Positions 42,865 through 50,773 of a stretch of 64,000 nt of DNA are shown here, piece by piece. Position numbers and translations under genes: made by a program. Origin of the DNA: Alistipes sp. (GTDB taxonomy: Bacteria > Bacteroidota > Bacteroidia > Bacteroidales > Rikenellaceae); assembly GCA_017399485.1 (NCBI GenBank), contig JAFQCA010000023.1, positions 101,827-165,826 of the forward strand. Direction: 5' to 3'. Numbering within the stretch: position 1 is the first letter of the stretch; each line of letters starts with the position of its first letter. The notes beneath the pieces are model-generated. The model worked only from the letters and a program-made list of their open reading frames with translations, did not search any database and had not been told where the DNA came from.

Positions 42865-43737
42865 ATGAAGAAGATTTTCTATTTATTCGCTGCTACCGTA
42901 GTGTTGGCAGCCGTAGGTTGCAGCAAGGATGATGCAGCCCAAGAGGAGGTAAAGTATGTATCGGAGATTAAGATTGGCTTCGAGGGTGATACTCGCGTAA
43001 CTGCCGAGCAGATTGCATCTGGCTTGAAGTTCTCATTCGAGGATGGCGAAGAGATTTGCTTGAATGAATACAATCCTGATCGTATTGGAATTAATATCTA
43101 CTATGTGTACGATGCATCTTCAAAGACATTTAAGGCAAAAGATGAAGTTTATAAATTGCAGGAGGGCAAGAAATATTTTGCTATGGCAGGTAGTTATCTT
43201 TCTATCTCGGTAGACCTTGACGACGCAGACAATATTATAGCACACCCAAGCCTGAATACTAATACGGGATTAAGCAATATTCCTATGATTACGGATGTAT
43301 TTACTGCTTCGGCTGATGGTACTGTTGCAACAATGCACCATTTGGTAGGTGTTGTTGAGGTTCCCGTTAAACTGAGCGAGGATTCAACGAATGATATATT
43401 GGGCAAGATAATTTTATCCGGTTCTAAAGGAATTAATTTGTCGGGAGATATGATTGCCACACCTGCTGCGCCTTATCTTAAAGAGGTAAAAGGTGGTGGA
43501 GATTTAACTACTTCTGGTAACTTGGATATAAAGTTGAGCAAAGATGCAGCAATATCAGTATTTATCCCTGTTCTGCCAGGCACATATACAGATGCCATTA
43601 CTCTGAATTGGTATAGAAGTGGTGATAATACAGCTCATAGCACAATTTTGGGCGGTACGTATAGTGAGCCAAAGACTTTGGTGGTTGAGCGTGGTAAGAT
43701 TACCAAGGTTACAGAGCGTACTATATCTCTGGATTAA
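42865..43737 (+). CDS. Fimbrillin-like lipoprotein, module 1
   Basis: A 290-residue protein with a lipoprotein signal (lipobox AVGCS, Cys at about residue 19) and an acidic stretch after the Cys that favours surface export in Bacteroidota. The body is beta-rich with the pattern of fimbrillin/Mfa-like proteins: a TR-containing early strand, a central hydrophobic core and a C-terminal strand LVVERGKITKVT. It may be a surface or minor pilus component. It is downstream of the small peptide in the same transcript and is followed by a terminator. Confidence 0.7.
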   Translation: MKKIFYLFAATVVLAAVGCSKDDAAQEEVKYVSEIKIGFEGDTRVTAEQIASGLKFSFEDGEEICLNEYNPDRIGINIYYVYDASSKTFKAKDEVYKLQEGKKYFAMAGSYLSISVDLDDADNIIAHPSLNTNTGLSNIPMITDVFTASADGTVATMHHLVGVVEVPVKLSEDSTNDILGKIILSGSKGINLSGDMIATPAAPYLKEVKGGGDLTTSGNLDIKLSKDAAISVFIPVLPGTYTDAITLNWYRSGDNTAHSTILGGTYSEPKTLVVERGKITKVTERTISLD

Positions 43738-43753
43738 AAACCATTTGCTAACA

Positions 43754-43784
43754 AAAATCCCGAGCCTTACAAGGTTCGGGATTT
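43754..43784. terminator. Terminator after fimbrillin-like gene 1
   Basis: AAAATCCCGA and TCGGGATTTT with further CCTT/AAGG pairing. It lies between the lipoprotein gene and the converging DUF2461 gene. Confidence 0.85.
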
Positions 43785-43808
43785 TGTGTTTATTTATGAG
43801 GGAGATTT

Positions 43809-44477
43809 TTACCACCCCATCTCGCGGGCGTACTCGATGGCTCGGTTGAGCGTGTCGTTAAATGGACGGGTGCATTGCATATCCTTGGCCGCCTGCTGTA
43901 TGGCGTCGGGACGCAGGAAATAATCCTTATCGACCAACTTCACCAAAAGAAAATTTCGCAGACGGTAGTAATCAGAATACTCATCCTCTGCCGACCATCC
44001 TTGCGGCATACGCTTCAGAGCCGACGACCAATCCACCTCAAACCCTTTAGCCGCCTCGATGGTCTCTACGAAGGCATCGCCTTCGGTCATAATCTCCTCG
44101 CGCACGCTCTTTATCTCGCCTGCGGTGGGGCAGTAGGCTCCCGTGCAGAGCATATAGTGGTTCTGGTCGGGCTCGACGTGCATATAGTAGCCCGAAAATC
44201 CCGATTTCTTGCCACGCGGGCAGACATAAACCCCAAACCACGTCTTGTAGGGCGACTTATCCTTCGAAAAGCGGGTGTCGCGGTAGATACGATATGTACA
44301 ATCTTTGGCGCGAAGTCCATCAACAGATGCGTCGAAGGCCGCGATGGCCTCAATAAACTCTTCGGCTACCGAGTCCATACGCTGTTTTACGCTCTTGTAA
44401 CGTTCACGATTGGCCTCAAACCACGCACGGTTATTATTGGCTGATAACTCCTCCAGAAAATCTATTATCTCTCGCAT
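43809..44477 (-). CDS. DUF2461 family protein
   Basis: A 222-residue soluble protein. FLEELSANNNRAWFEANRERYKSV at the start and RIYRDTRFSKDKSPYKTWFGVYV are the DUF2461 signature, followed by GYYMHVEPDQ. The function of the family is not established. It follows the small Cys-rich membrane protein gene by about 20 bp on the same strand. Confidence 0.88.
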   Translation of the reverse strand: MREIIDFLEELSANNNRAWFEANRERYKSVKQRMDSVAEEFIEAIAAFDASVDGLRAKDCTYRIYRDTRFSKDKSPYKTWFGVYVCPRGKKSGFSGYYMHVEPDQNHYMLCTGAYCPTAGEIKSVREEIMTEGDAFVETIEAAKGFEVDWSSALKRMPQGWSAEDEYSDYYRLRNFLLVKLVDKDYFLRPDAIQQAAKDMQCTRPFNDTLNRAIEYAREMGW

Positions 44478-44496
44478 CGGTTGTCGTTTTTGCTGC

Positions 44497-44763
44497 TTAT
44501 TGCTTCTCTTGGCTATGGTCGATGTCGCACGATGAACAGTTGCCGTGACATCCTATATCGGCACAATCTGTGCCTGTGTCTTCGCGTGACTCTTGTACGG
44601 CACACTTAATGCCAAGCCGTTGCATATTCTTGTTTGTCGCAATCTCGGAGTCTATGTCGTGACCTTTGAAAATTTGCGTCAGCGACATACCTAAAAAAAA
44701 GAGGCCGACGAAGAGAATGGATACTCCGATTACGATTAATATGGTGGAAAATGATGCTCCCAT
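44497..44763 (-). CDS. Small membrane protein with Cys-rich tail
   Basis: Eighty-eight residues: one N-terminal span (about 7-27) and a soluble tail with five cysteines (one alone, then CADIGCHGNCSSC) and an acidic/His end. The clustered Cys could bind metal or an Fe-S cluster. Similar small proteins occur near trkA in Bacteroidota, which fits the divergent trkA gene here. The function is unknown. Confidence 0.6.
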   Translation of the reverse strand: MGASFSTILIVIGVSILFVGLFFLGMSLTQIFKGHDIDSEIATNKNMQRLGIKCAVQESREDTGTDCADIGCHGNCSSCDIDHSQEKQ

Positions 44764-44794
44764 AGTGAGTTATGTGTTAAAAATCTTCATTTAG

Positions 44795-44825
44795 TTGAAT
44801 TTCCGACAACAAATTTATATATTTG
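44795..44825 (+). promoter_or_regulatory. trkA operon promoter
   Basis: TTG (44795-44797), 20 bp, then TATATTTG (44818-44825). The predicted leader to trkA is about 105 nt with no clear structure. Confidence 0.6.
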
Positions 44826-44938
44826 TGTGATAATTTGCAAAAAAGTGTGCTTTTGGAGGCTGAATTCTTTTGTGAGAGTGCATCTCGGGGGAGTGACAGC
44901 CGTTATGTAGACATTGCAAAGGCAAAAAATGTGATGCT

Positions 44939-46279
44939 ATGAAAATAGTTGTTTCAGGAGTAGGAGAGATGGGTAGCCACTTGGCGCGTATGCTGAGTGG
45001 TAATGGTCACGAAATTACCGTTATCGAGAGCGATGCAAAGCGTTTGAGCAATGTGAGTAACATCGCCGATTTGATAACCGTCGAGGGTGATACAACCGCG
45101 TTTGCTGTGTTGCGAAGGGCGGGAGTGCGTCGCTGTGACCTATTTATCGCAGTCAATCACGATGAGAATCAGAATATTTTGGCCGCTATTATGGCCAAGC
45201 AGTTGGGTGCCAAAAAATCAATCGCCCGAATCGATAACAACGAATACCTTGAGCCGAATAACAAGGAGATGTTTATCGATATGGGTATCGACTATCTTTT
45301 CTATCCTGAGCAGGTTGCCGCTACGGAGGTTATTAACCTTCTGGGCCATACATCAACAACCGACTATGTTGATTTCTCAAGCGGATTGCTCTCGCTTGTG
45401 GTGTTCCGTCTGGAGCCTACCTCTCCATTGTTAGGGCGTAAATTGGTGGACCTTGCAGCCGATGGCTCTATCTCCGAGTTTCGTGCTGTGGCTGTTACGA
45501 GAGGTAGTCAGACTATCATTCCGCGTGGCGCGGATGAATTTTTCGAGGGTGATGTGGTCTATGCCATAACGCGTAAAGATGTAGCCAAGCAGGTGGCTGA
45601 ATTATCGGGACAGGCGAGTGTAGAGGTCAAGAGTCTGATGATATTGGGAGGCTCACGCATCGGTGTCCGCGTAGCATCCGAGTTGCAGGATATAATGGAC
45701 GTGAAGATTGTTGAGTACAACGGCGAGAAGGCATTTAGGCTGGCCGAGCAGTTGGAAAAAACGCTTATCATTCACGCCGATGGCCGTAATCTGGAGGCTA
45801 TGCAGGAGGAGGGCCTTTCGAATATGGATACTTTCTTGGCGGTTACGGGCCGTAGTGAAACAAATATCTTGGCGGCAATGCAGGCTAAACGTATGGGTGT
45901 GAAGAAGGTTATTGCCGAGGTCGAGAATCTTAATTATATAAGCCTTGCCGAGAGTGTTGGCATTGATACTATCATCAATAAGAAGCGAGTAACGGCATCA
46001 AATATATTTAGTTTCACGATGTCCACCGATGTGCAGGCTATACGCTGTCTGATGGGTAGCGAAGCCGAAGTGTTGGAGTTTATTGTTAAGCCAAACTCGC
46101 CGGCAACCAAAGCGATGGTTAAGGATTTGCGCCTGCCGCAGGATGTTATCATTGGCGGTGTGGTGCGTGGCGATAAGGCATTTATAGCCGTTGGAGATAC
46201 GACAATGAAGGCGTATGATAGGGTTGTGGTCTTCTCTATGCCCGAATCGATTGCCAAAGTCGGAGAGTATTTTAATTAA
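44939..46279 (+). CDS. trkA: Trk potassium uptake regulator TrkA
   Basis: A cytosolic NAD(H)-binding subunit that gates the Trk potassium channel. It has two RCK units: the first starts MKIVVSGVGEMGSHLARML, and the second starts near residue 228 with SLMILGGSRIGVRVASEL, each with a C-terminal TrkA_C part. Length is 446 residues. The membrane partner TrkH is not adjacent, which is unusual; the next gene is a deoxynucleoside kinase. Confidence 0.94.
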   Translation: MKIVVSGVGEMGSHLARMLSGNGHEITVIESDAKRLSNVSNIADLITVEGDTTAFAVLRRAGVRRCDLFIAVNHDENQNILAAIMAKQLGAKKSIARIDNNEYLEPNNKEMFIDMGIDYLFYPEQVAATEVINLLGHTSTTDYVDFSSGLLSLVVFRLEPTSPLLGRKLVDLAADGSISEFRAVAVTRGSQTIIPRGADEFFEGDVVYAITRKDVAKQVAELSGQASVEVKSLMILGGSRIGVRVASELQDIMDVKIVEYNGEKAFRLAEQLEKTLIIHADGRNLEAMQEEGLSNMDTFLAVTGRSETNILAAMQAKRMGVKKVIAEVENLNYISLAESVGIDTIINKKRVTASNIFSFTMSTDVQAIRCLMGSEAEVLEFIVKPNSPATKAMVKDLRLPQDVIIGGVVRGDKAFIAVGDTTMKAYDRVVVFSMPESIAKVGEYFN

Positions 46280-46296
46280 CTGAAAGCCTGAGAATT

Positions 46297-46920
46297 ATGT
46301 ATGTTGCCATAGCGGGAAATATAGGTAGTGGAAAGACGACGCTGACCGAGATTCTGACAAAACGATATGGGGCCAAAGCCTATTACGAGGAGAGCGACAA
46401 CCCCTATATCGGGGATTTCTATAACGATATGAGCCGTTGGGCTTTCCAGTTGCAAATATCGTTTTTGGGTAGTCGTATTGAGCAGACTCTCGATATGTTG
46501 TCATCGGGTGAGAAGAATATTTTTCAGGACCGTACAATCTATGAAGATGCCCATATCTTTGCCGATAACCTTCATCAGATGGGGCTTATACCTTCGCGTG
46601 ATTTTGCTACATATATGAAGATTTTCAGTCTTACGACAAATCTTATTCCTCAGCCCGATGTGTTGATATATCTTCGAGCGAGCATTCCTACATTGGTGAC
46701 GCAAATCAAACGTCGTGGCAGAGCCTATGAGATGAATATTGATGAGGCATATCTATCGCGCTTGAATGAAAAATATGAGTATTGGATTAACAATATCTAT
46801 AAAGGCAAGGTGTTGATTATCGATAAGGATGTTGAGGACTTTGTGGCCGATGAGAGTGTCGTGGAGCGTATTTGCCAGCGACTGGATGAGATGATGTCGC
46901 AAGGGTCTGATAATAAATAG
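46297..46920 (+). CDS. Deoxynucleoside kinase
   Basis: A 207-residue dNK-family enzyme phosphorylating deoxynucleosides for salvage. The Walker A loop is AGNIGSGKTTL (about 6-16), the substrate Glu is in YYEESDNPY, and FQDRTIYEDAHIF holds the DR(S/T) motif. A LID arginine cluster, IKRRGRAYE, follows. Specificity (dA, dG or other) cannot be given. It is 17 bp behind trkA. Confidence 0.88.
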   Translation: MYVAIAGNIGSGKTTLTEILTKRYGAKAYYEESDNPYIGDFYNDMSRWAFQLQISFLGSRIEQTLDMLSSGEKNIFQDRTIYEDAHIFADNLHQMGLIPSRDFATYMKIFSLTTNLIPQPDVLIYLRASIPTLVTQIKRRGRAYEMNIDEAYLSRLNEKYEYWINNIYKGKVLIIDKDVEDFVADESVVERICQRLDEMMSQGSDNK

Positions 46921-46926
46921 AGTATT

Positions 46927-48303
46927 ATGCAACTGCCTGAAAAGTTTGTAGCCCGTATGGAGCGGGAGTTGGGAGCCGAAGAGGCTAAGGCGTTGTGTGC
47001 TGCTCTTGGAGAAGACCCGTCAACGGCCATACGGCTTAACTCTTACAAGATGTCTTCTCCGCGATGGACGGCGAGGCGTGTTGAGTGGTCTGAGAATGGC
47101 TATTTGTTGGATGAGCGTCCAAGTTTTACCCTTGATAGCGATTTTCACGCAGGTGCCTATTATGTGCAGGAGGCAAGTTCGCAGTTCGCGGGCTATATTA
47201 TATCGGAGGTGATGGGTGGCAGTGAGGCCTGTCGTGGTCTGCGGGTTCTGGATATGTGTGCTGCACCGGGTGGCAAGAGTACCCACTATGCTACGCTTGT
47301 TGGCAAGGAGGGTTTGGTTGTAGCAAATGAGATTAATCGTTCTCGCGCCGCTGTATTGGCGGATAATGCTCGTAAATGGGGCTTGGGTAATATGGTGGTA
47401 ACGTGCAATGACTCAGCAAGATTGGCGGAGTTTGAGGGGGTGTTTGATGTTGTTGCGGTTGATGCTCCTTGTTCGGGCGAGGGGATGTTTCGTAAGTCTG
47501 CTGATGCTTGCGAACAATGGAGTGAGGCCAATGTGGCTATGTGTGCCGAGCGTCAGTGGGAGATTTTGCAAAATGCCTTTAAGGCTTTGCGTGCAGGTGG
47601 TGTGTTGTTGTATAGCACTTGTACGTTTAACCGCTCGGAGGATGAAGATATTGTCCGTCGAGCCTGTGAGGAGTTTGGCGAAGAGTTGGAGCGGGCTGAT
47701 GATATTGCGATAAGTGCCGATTGGGGCGTTGTTGCAGGGCAGGAGGGTGTGTTTCAAACCTTCAGATTCTTCCCTCATCGGATTACGGGTGAGGGTATGT
47801 TTATGGCTGTTGCGCGTAAAAGTGCCGGCGCTAATGCTGGTGGCCGATTGCCAAAGGCACGTCGCAAGGCGATAAATATGGTGGATAAGCGCTCTGCGGA
47901 GGAGTTGAAACGATGGGTTGTGGAGGCTGATAAAATGTCGTTTTTTGAGGCTGGAGATACGTTGTATGGATGTTTGACATCGCATTATGCTGAGATTGAG
48001 GCTTTGTCGGGAAGATTGTCAGTCATCTATTCGGGAGTCGCTATGGGTCAGATATTTAAGGGACGTTTGAAACCTGATGCCGCTTTGGCGTTATCGGTCT
48101 ATTTATGTCGTGATGCGGTTGCTTGCAGCGAGGTGTCGGAGGAGGTTGCTCTATGCTTTTTGCGTAAGCAGGATGTCGCGGCAGAGTTGTTCGAGGAGGG
48201 TATAAATCTGGTTGTATGTCGAGGGCAGGCATTAGGCTTTGTAAAGCGTATAGGTGGCCGAGTCAATAATCTGTACCCCAATTCGTTGAGAATATTGAAA
48301 TAA
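46927..48303 (+). CDS. RsmF/NOL1-like rRNA cytosine-C5 methyltransferase
   Basis: A 458-residue enzyme. The SAM site is VLDMCAAPGGKSTHYA. The two catalytic cysteines are in DAPCSGEGMF and YSTCTFNRSEDE, as in NSUN/RsmF enzymes. A C-terminal extension of about 170 residues fits the RsmF-type RNA-binding part. Target is probably a cytosine in 16S rRNA or tRNA. It sits 6 bp after the kinase gene. Confidence 0.88.
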   Translation: MQLPEKFVARMERELGAEEAKALCAALGEDPSTAIRLNSYKMSSPRWTARRVEWSENGYLLDERPSFTLDSDFHAGAYYVQEASSQFAGYIISEVMGGSEACRGLRVLDMCAAPGGKSTHYATLVGKEGLVVANEINRSRAAVLADNARKWGLGNMVVTCNDSARLAEFEGVFDVVAVDAPCSGEGMFRKSADACEQWSEANVAMCAERQWEILQNAFKALRAGGVLLYSTCTFNRSEDEDIVRRACEEFGEELERADDIAISADWGVVAGQEGVFQTFRFFPHRITGEGMFMAVARKSAGANAGGRLPKARRKAINMVDKRSAEELKRWVVEADKMSFFEAGDTLYGCLTSHYAEIEALSGRLSVIYSGVAMGQIFKGRLKPDAALALSVYLCRDAVACSEVSEEVALCFLRKQDVAAELFEEGINLVVCRGQALGFVKRIGGRVNNLYPNSLRILK

Positions 48304-48314
48304 AACTATATACT

Positions 48315-48995
48315 ATGGCAGAGAAAATCTATTATTCGATGGGCGAGGTGGCCGAGATGTTCGATGTTAATCAATCGTTACTCCGCCACTGGGAGTCGAA
48401 GTTTGATTGCTTGAGACCACATAAGAACAAGCGCGGAAACCGTATGTTTTCTGCGGAGGACATCGAGAAACTTAAGCAGATATATCATCTTGTAAAGGAG
48501 CGTGGTATGACGCTTGAAGGTGCTCGTAAGGTGATGCGTGGGGCATCGGGTAAGGAGTTGGCTCGAGATACCAAACTATTGGAACGTTTGCAGCGTATTC
48601 GCGCGGCGTTGGTTGAGGTGCGTGAGGAGTTAAAGGCCGGCGACGATGAACAGATAGTGAGTTCTGTCGGAGCCGAGTTGCGCGAAGCCGACGATGTAAC
48701 TGATACAGCAACTATATTGCAGGATGAGCCTGAGAAGATTGCAGAAGTGACAGTTGTCGAAACTCAACAAGATAATGCGGAGAATTCTCAACCTGTAGTT
48801 GAGGAGTCACACTTTGCCCCAGAGCAGGCTGTTGCGGAGGATGCAGAGCCGTCAAATGAGGTAAATGAGCCAAATGTCGCTGATGATGCTGCGACTGTTG
48901 CCGAGCAACCCGCCAAAAAACGAGTGCGTCGTCGTAAAAAGAGCGATGATGACAATAAGGAGTTGTTCCCATTCTATGAGCAATCATTGTTTTAG
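48315..48995 (+). CDS. MerR-family regulator with long acidic tail
   Basis: The N-terminal 75 residues are a MerR winged helix (YYSMGEVAEMFDVNQSLLRHWESKF...NRMFSAEDIEKLKQI). A short helical region follows to about 115. The remaining 110 residues are Glu/Val/Ala-rich and disordered and end in a basic KKRVRRRKKS stretch. No metal-binding cysteines are present. It is part of the trkA-Nif3 gene row; its target is unknown. Confidence 0.85.
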   Translation: MAEKIYYSMGEVAEMFDVNQSLLRHWESKFDCLRPHKNKRGNRMFSAEDIEKLKQIYHLVKERGMTLEGARKVMRGASGKELARDTKLLERLQRIRAALVEVREELKAGDDEQIVSSVGAELREADDVTDTATILQDEPEKIAEVTVVETQQDNAENSQPVVEESHFAPEQAVAEDAEPSNEVNEPNVADDAATVAEQPAKKRVRRRKKSDDDNKELFPFYEQSLF

Positions 48996-48998
48996 CCT

Positions 48999-49784
48999 AT
49001 GAAAGTACGTGAAGTGACGGCTGTAATCGAGGCGTTTGCTCCGCTCTCGTTACAGGAATCTTATGATAACTCGGGATTGATTGTAGGTCGCCCTGATGAT
49101 GAGGTGCATAAAGCGCTTCTTGCTGTGGACGTGACCGAAGAGGTACTGGCTGAGGCTGTGGCCGAAGGGTGTGATATGGTTATTACACATCACCCCATAG
49201 TGTTTCATCCGATGAAACGATTTAATTCGGCATCGGTGACCGAGCGTTGTGTCGAGGAGGCTATCAGGCGAGGTATAGTCCTTTATGCAGCACATACTAA
49301 TTTGGATAGTGCGCCACAAGGTATGAGTTGGCGAGTAGCCGAGATGCTGGGACTTGAGAATCTTGAGGTCTTGCAGTCGACAAATGATTCGGGTGCAGGC
49401 TTTGGTGTTGTGGGCGATTTGACTCACGCCGTTCCGAGCGAAGAATATATGCAACGAGTTATGGAGTGCTTTGGGGTTAAGGCTTTACGCCATAGCGATA
49501 TTGTTAAGTCTGAAGTTGCCCGTGTTGCCGTGTGTACGGGTGCGGGTGCGTCGCTTATCGATGTGGCCAGAGAGTCGGGTGCCGACCTCTATCTGACCGC
49601 CGATTTGAAATATAATGACTTTATGCGTCACGAAAATCGCATAATTTTGGCAGATATGGGCCATTTTGAGAGCGAATATTGCGCAATTCAAATTTTATTT
49701 GATATTTTATCAAAAAAATTATGTATCTTTGCCGTTCGCAAGAGTGTGTGCTCGCGTAACCCCGTCAATTATATGACTCGATAG
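48999..49784 (+). CDS. Nif3-like dinuclear metal-centre protein
   Basis: A 261-residue member of the NIF3/YbgI family, the short form without the central insertion found in about 370-residue members. Metal ligands are visible in ITHHPIVFHP, AAHTNLDSA and the late HFESE motif. Some members act in GTP cyclohydrolase I-related or tRNA metabolism, but the role is open. It overlaps no gene and is followed by a Zn-ribbon protein, a pairing common in Bacteroidota. Confidence 0.88.
   Translation: MKVREVTAVIEAFAPLSLQESYDNSGLIVGRPDDEVHKALLAVDVTEEVLAEAVAEGCDMVITHHPIVFHPMKRFNSASVTERCVEEAIRRGIVLYAAHTNLDSAPQGMSWRVAEMLGLENLEVLQSTNDSGAGFGVVGDLTHAVPSEEYMQRVMECFGVKALRHSDIVKSEVARVAVCTGAGASLIDVARESGADLYLTADLKYNDFMRHENRIILADMGHFESEYCAIQILFDILSKKLCIFAVRKSVCSRNPVNYMTR
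49698..49731 (+). promoter_or_regulatory. Promoter inside the 3' end of the Nif3 gene
   Basis: TTTG (49698-49701), 22 bp, then TATCTTTG (49724-49731). It would give the Zn-ribbon gene independent expression. Confidence 0.5.
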
Positions 49785-49840
49785 TCGTTGAGTGGCGGAA
49801 AAAGGTAAGTAGGTTGTCTAAAATAAACTAGAAAAAATAT

Positions 49841-50587
49841 ATGGCACAGAAGAAAACATCTGAAGTCGATTATTCGATGCAGGAGAAGATTATGGCTCTC
49901 TATGAGTTGCAGAAGATTGATTCGCAGATAGATGAAATTAACAAGGTAAAGGGCGAACTGCCTTTGGAGGTGCAGGATTTGGAGGATGAAATCGAAGGAT
50001 TGAAGACTCGTATTGACAACATTAATAACGAGATTGAGGAGTTCAACTCTCTTACCAAGCAGCGCAAGCGTGAGGTGGACCAAGCCAAGATTCAAATTTC
50101 GCACTACAAGGAGCAGCAGAATAACGTGCGCAACAACCGCGAGTATGACTCTATCACCAAGGAGATTGAGTATCAGGAGTTGGAGATTGAGTTGGCAGAG
50201 AAGCGCTTGAAGGAGTATGCAGCAGCAATCAAGAACAAGAAGGTTCAGTTGGAGGATGCCGAGGCTGTTGTGGCAGACCGTAATATCGATTTGGCGGCCA
50301 AGAAGAGCGAACTAGAGAGCATCGAGGCCGAGACTGCAGACCAAGTTGCAGCATTGGAGGCAAAGGCTGAGAAGGCCAAGACTAAGATTGACGAGCGTCT
50401 GTTAACTGCTTATGGTCGTATTCGTCATAGCGTACGTAATGGTTTGGCAGTGGTGACTGTTCAGCGCGATGCCTGTGGTGGTTGCTTTAACCGTATTCCT
50501 CCCCAGCGTCAGGCTGATGTTCGTCAAGGCAAGAAACTTATCGTTTGCGAGTATTGTGGTCGTATTCTTGTTGATGACAAGGAGTAA
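49841..50587 (+). CDS. Coiled-coil C4 zinc-ribbon protein
   Basis: A 248-residue protein: a long coiled coil (about 15-180) and a C-terminal zinc ribbon with CGGC and CEYCGRIL. This is the CT398/DUF164-type architecture, thought to bind nucleic acid or to serve as an adaptor; function is not established. It is next to the Nif3 gene and ends at a terminator. Confidence 0.87.
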   Translation: MAQKKTSEVDYSMQEKIMALYELQKIDSQIDEINKVKGELPLEVQDLEDEIEGLKTRIDNINNEIEEFNSLTKQRKREVDQAKIQISHYKEQQNNVRNNREYDSITKEIEYQELEIELAEKRLKEYAAAIKNKKVQLEDAEAVVADRNIDLAAKKSELESIEAETADQVAALEAKAEKAKTKIDERLLTAYGRIRHSVRNGLAVVTVQRDACGGCFNRIPPQRQADVRQGKKLIVCEYCGRILVDDKE

Positions 50588-50627
50588 ACAATATTTTGTA
50601 ATATAGTCGGGCTTTGGCTCGAATGAT

Positions 50628-50665
50628 AAAAGAGAACAAGTCGCAGGTCGATTTGTTCTCTTTTT
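50628..50665 (+). terminator. Intrinsic terminator after the Zn-ribbon gene
   Basis: AAAGAGAACAA and TTGTTCTCTTT arms followed by more T. It separates the trkA row from nadE. Confidence 0.8.
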
Positions 50666-50707
50666 GTGTAAAGTTATACCTTTATTTATATAAAAAAGCG
50701 AGTAAAC

Positions 50708-50740
50708 TTTGTATTGTTTATAAAATAATCGCTACCTTTG
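50708..50740 (+). promoter_or_regulatory. nadE promoter
   Basis: TTTG (50708-50711), 21 bp, then TACCTTTG (50733-50740), 33 bp before the chosen nadE start. Confidence 0.6.
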
Positions 50741-50773
50741 TGGCGTATTAAATACCTGAAATATTCAACAGAA

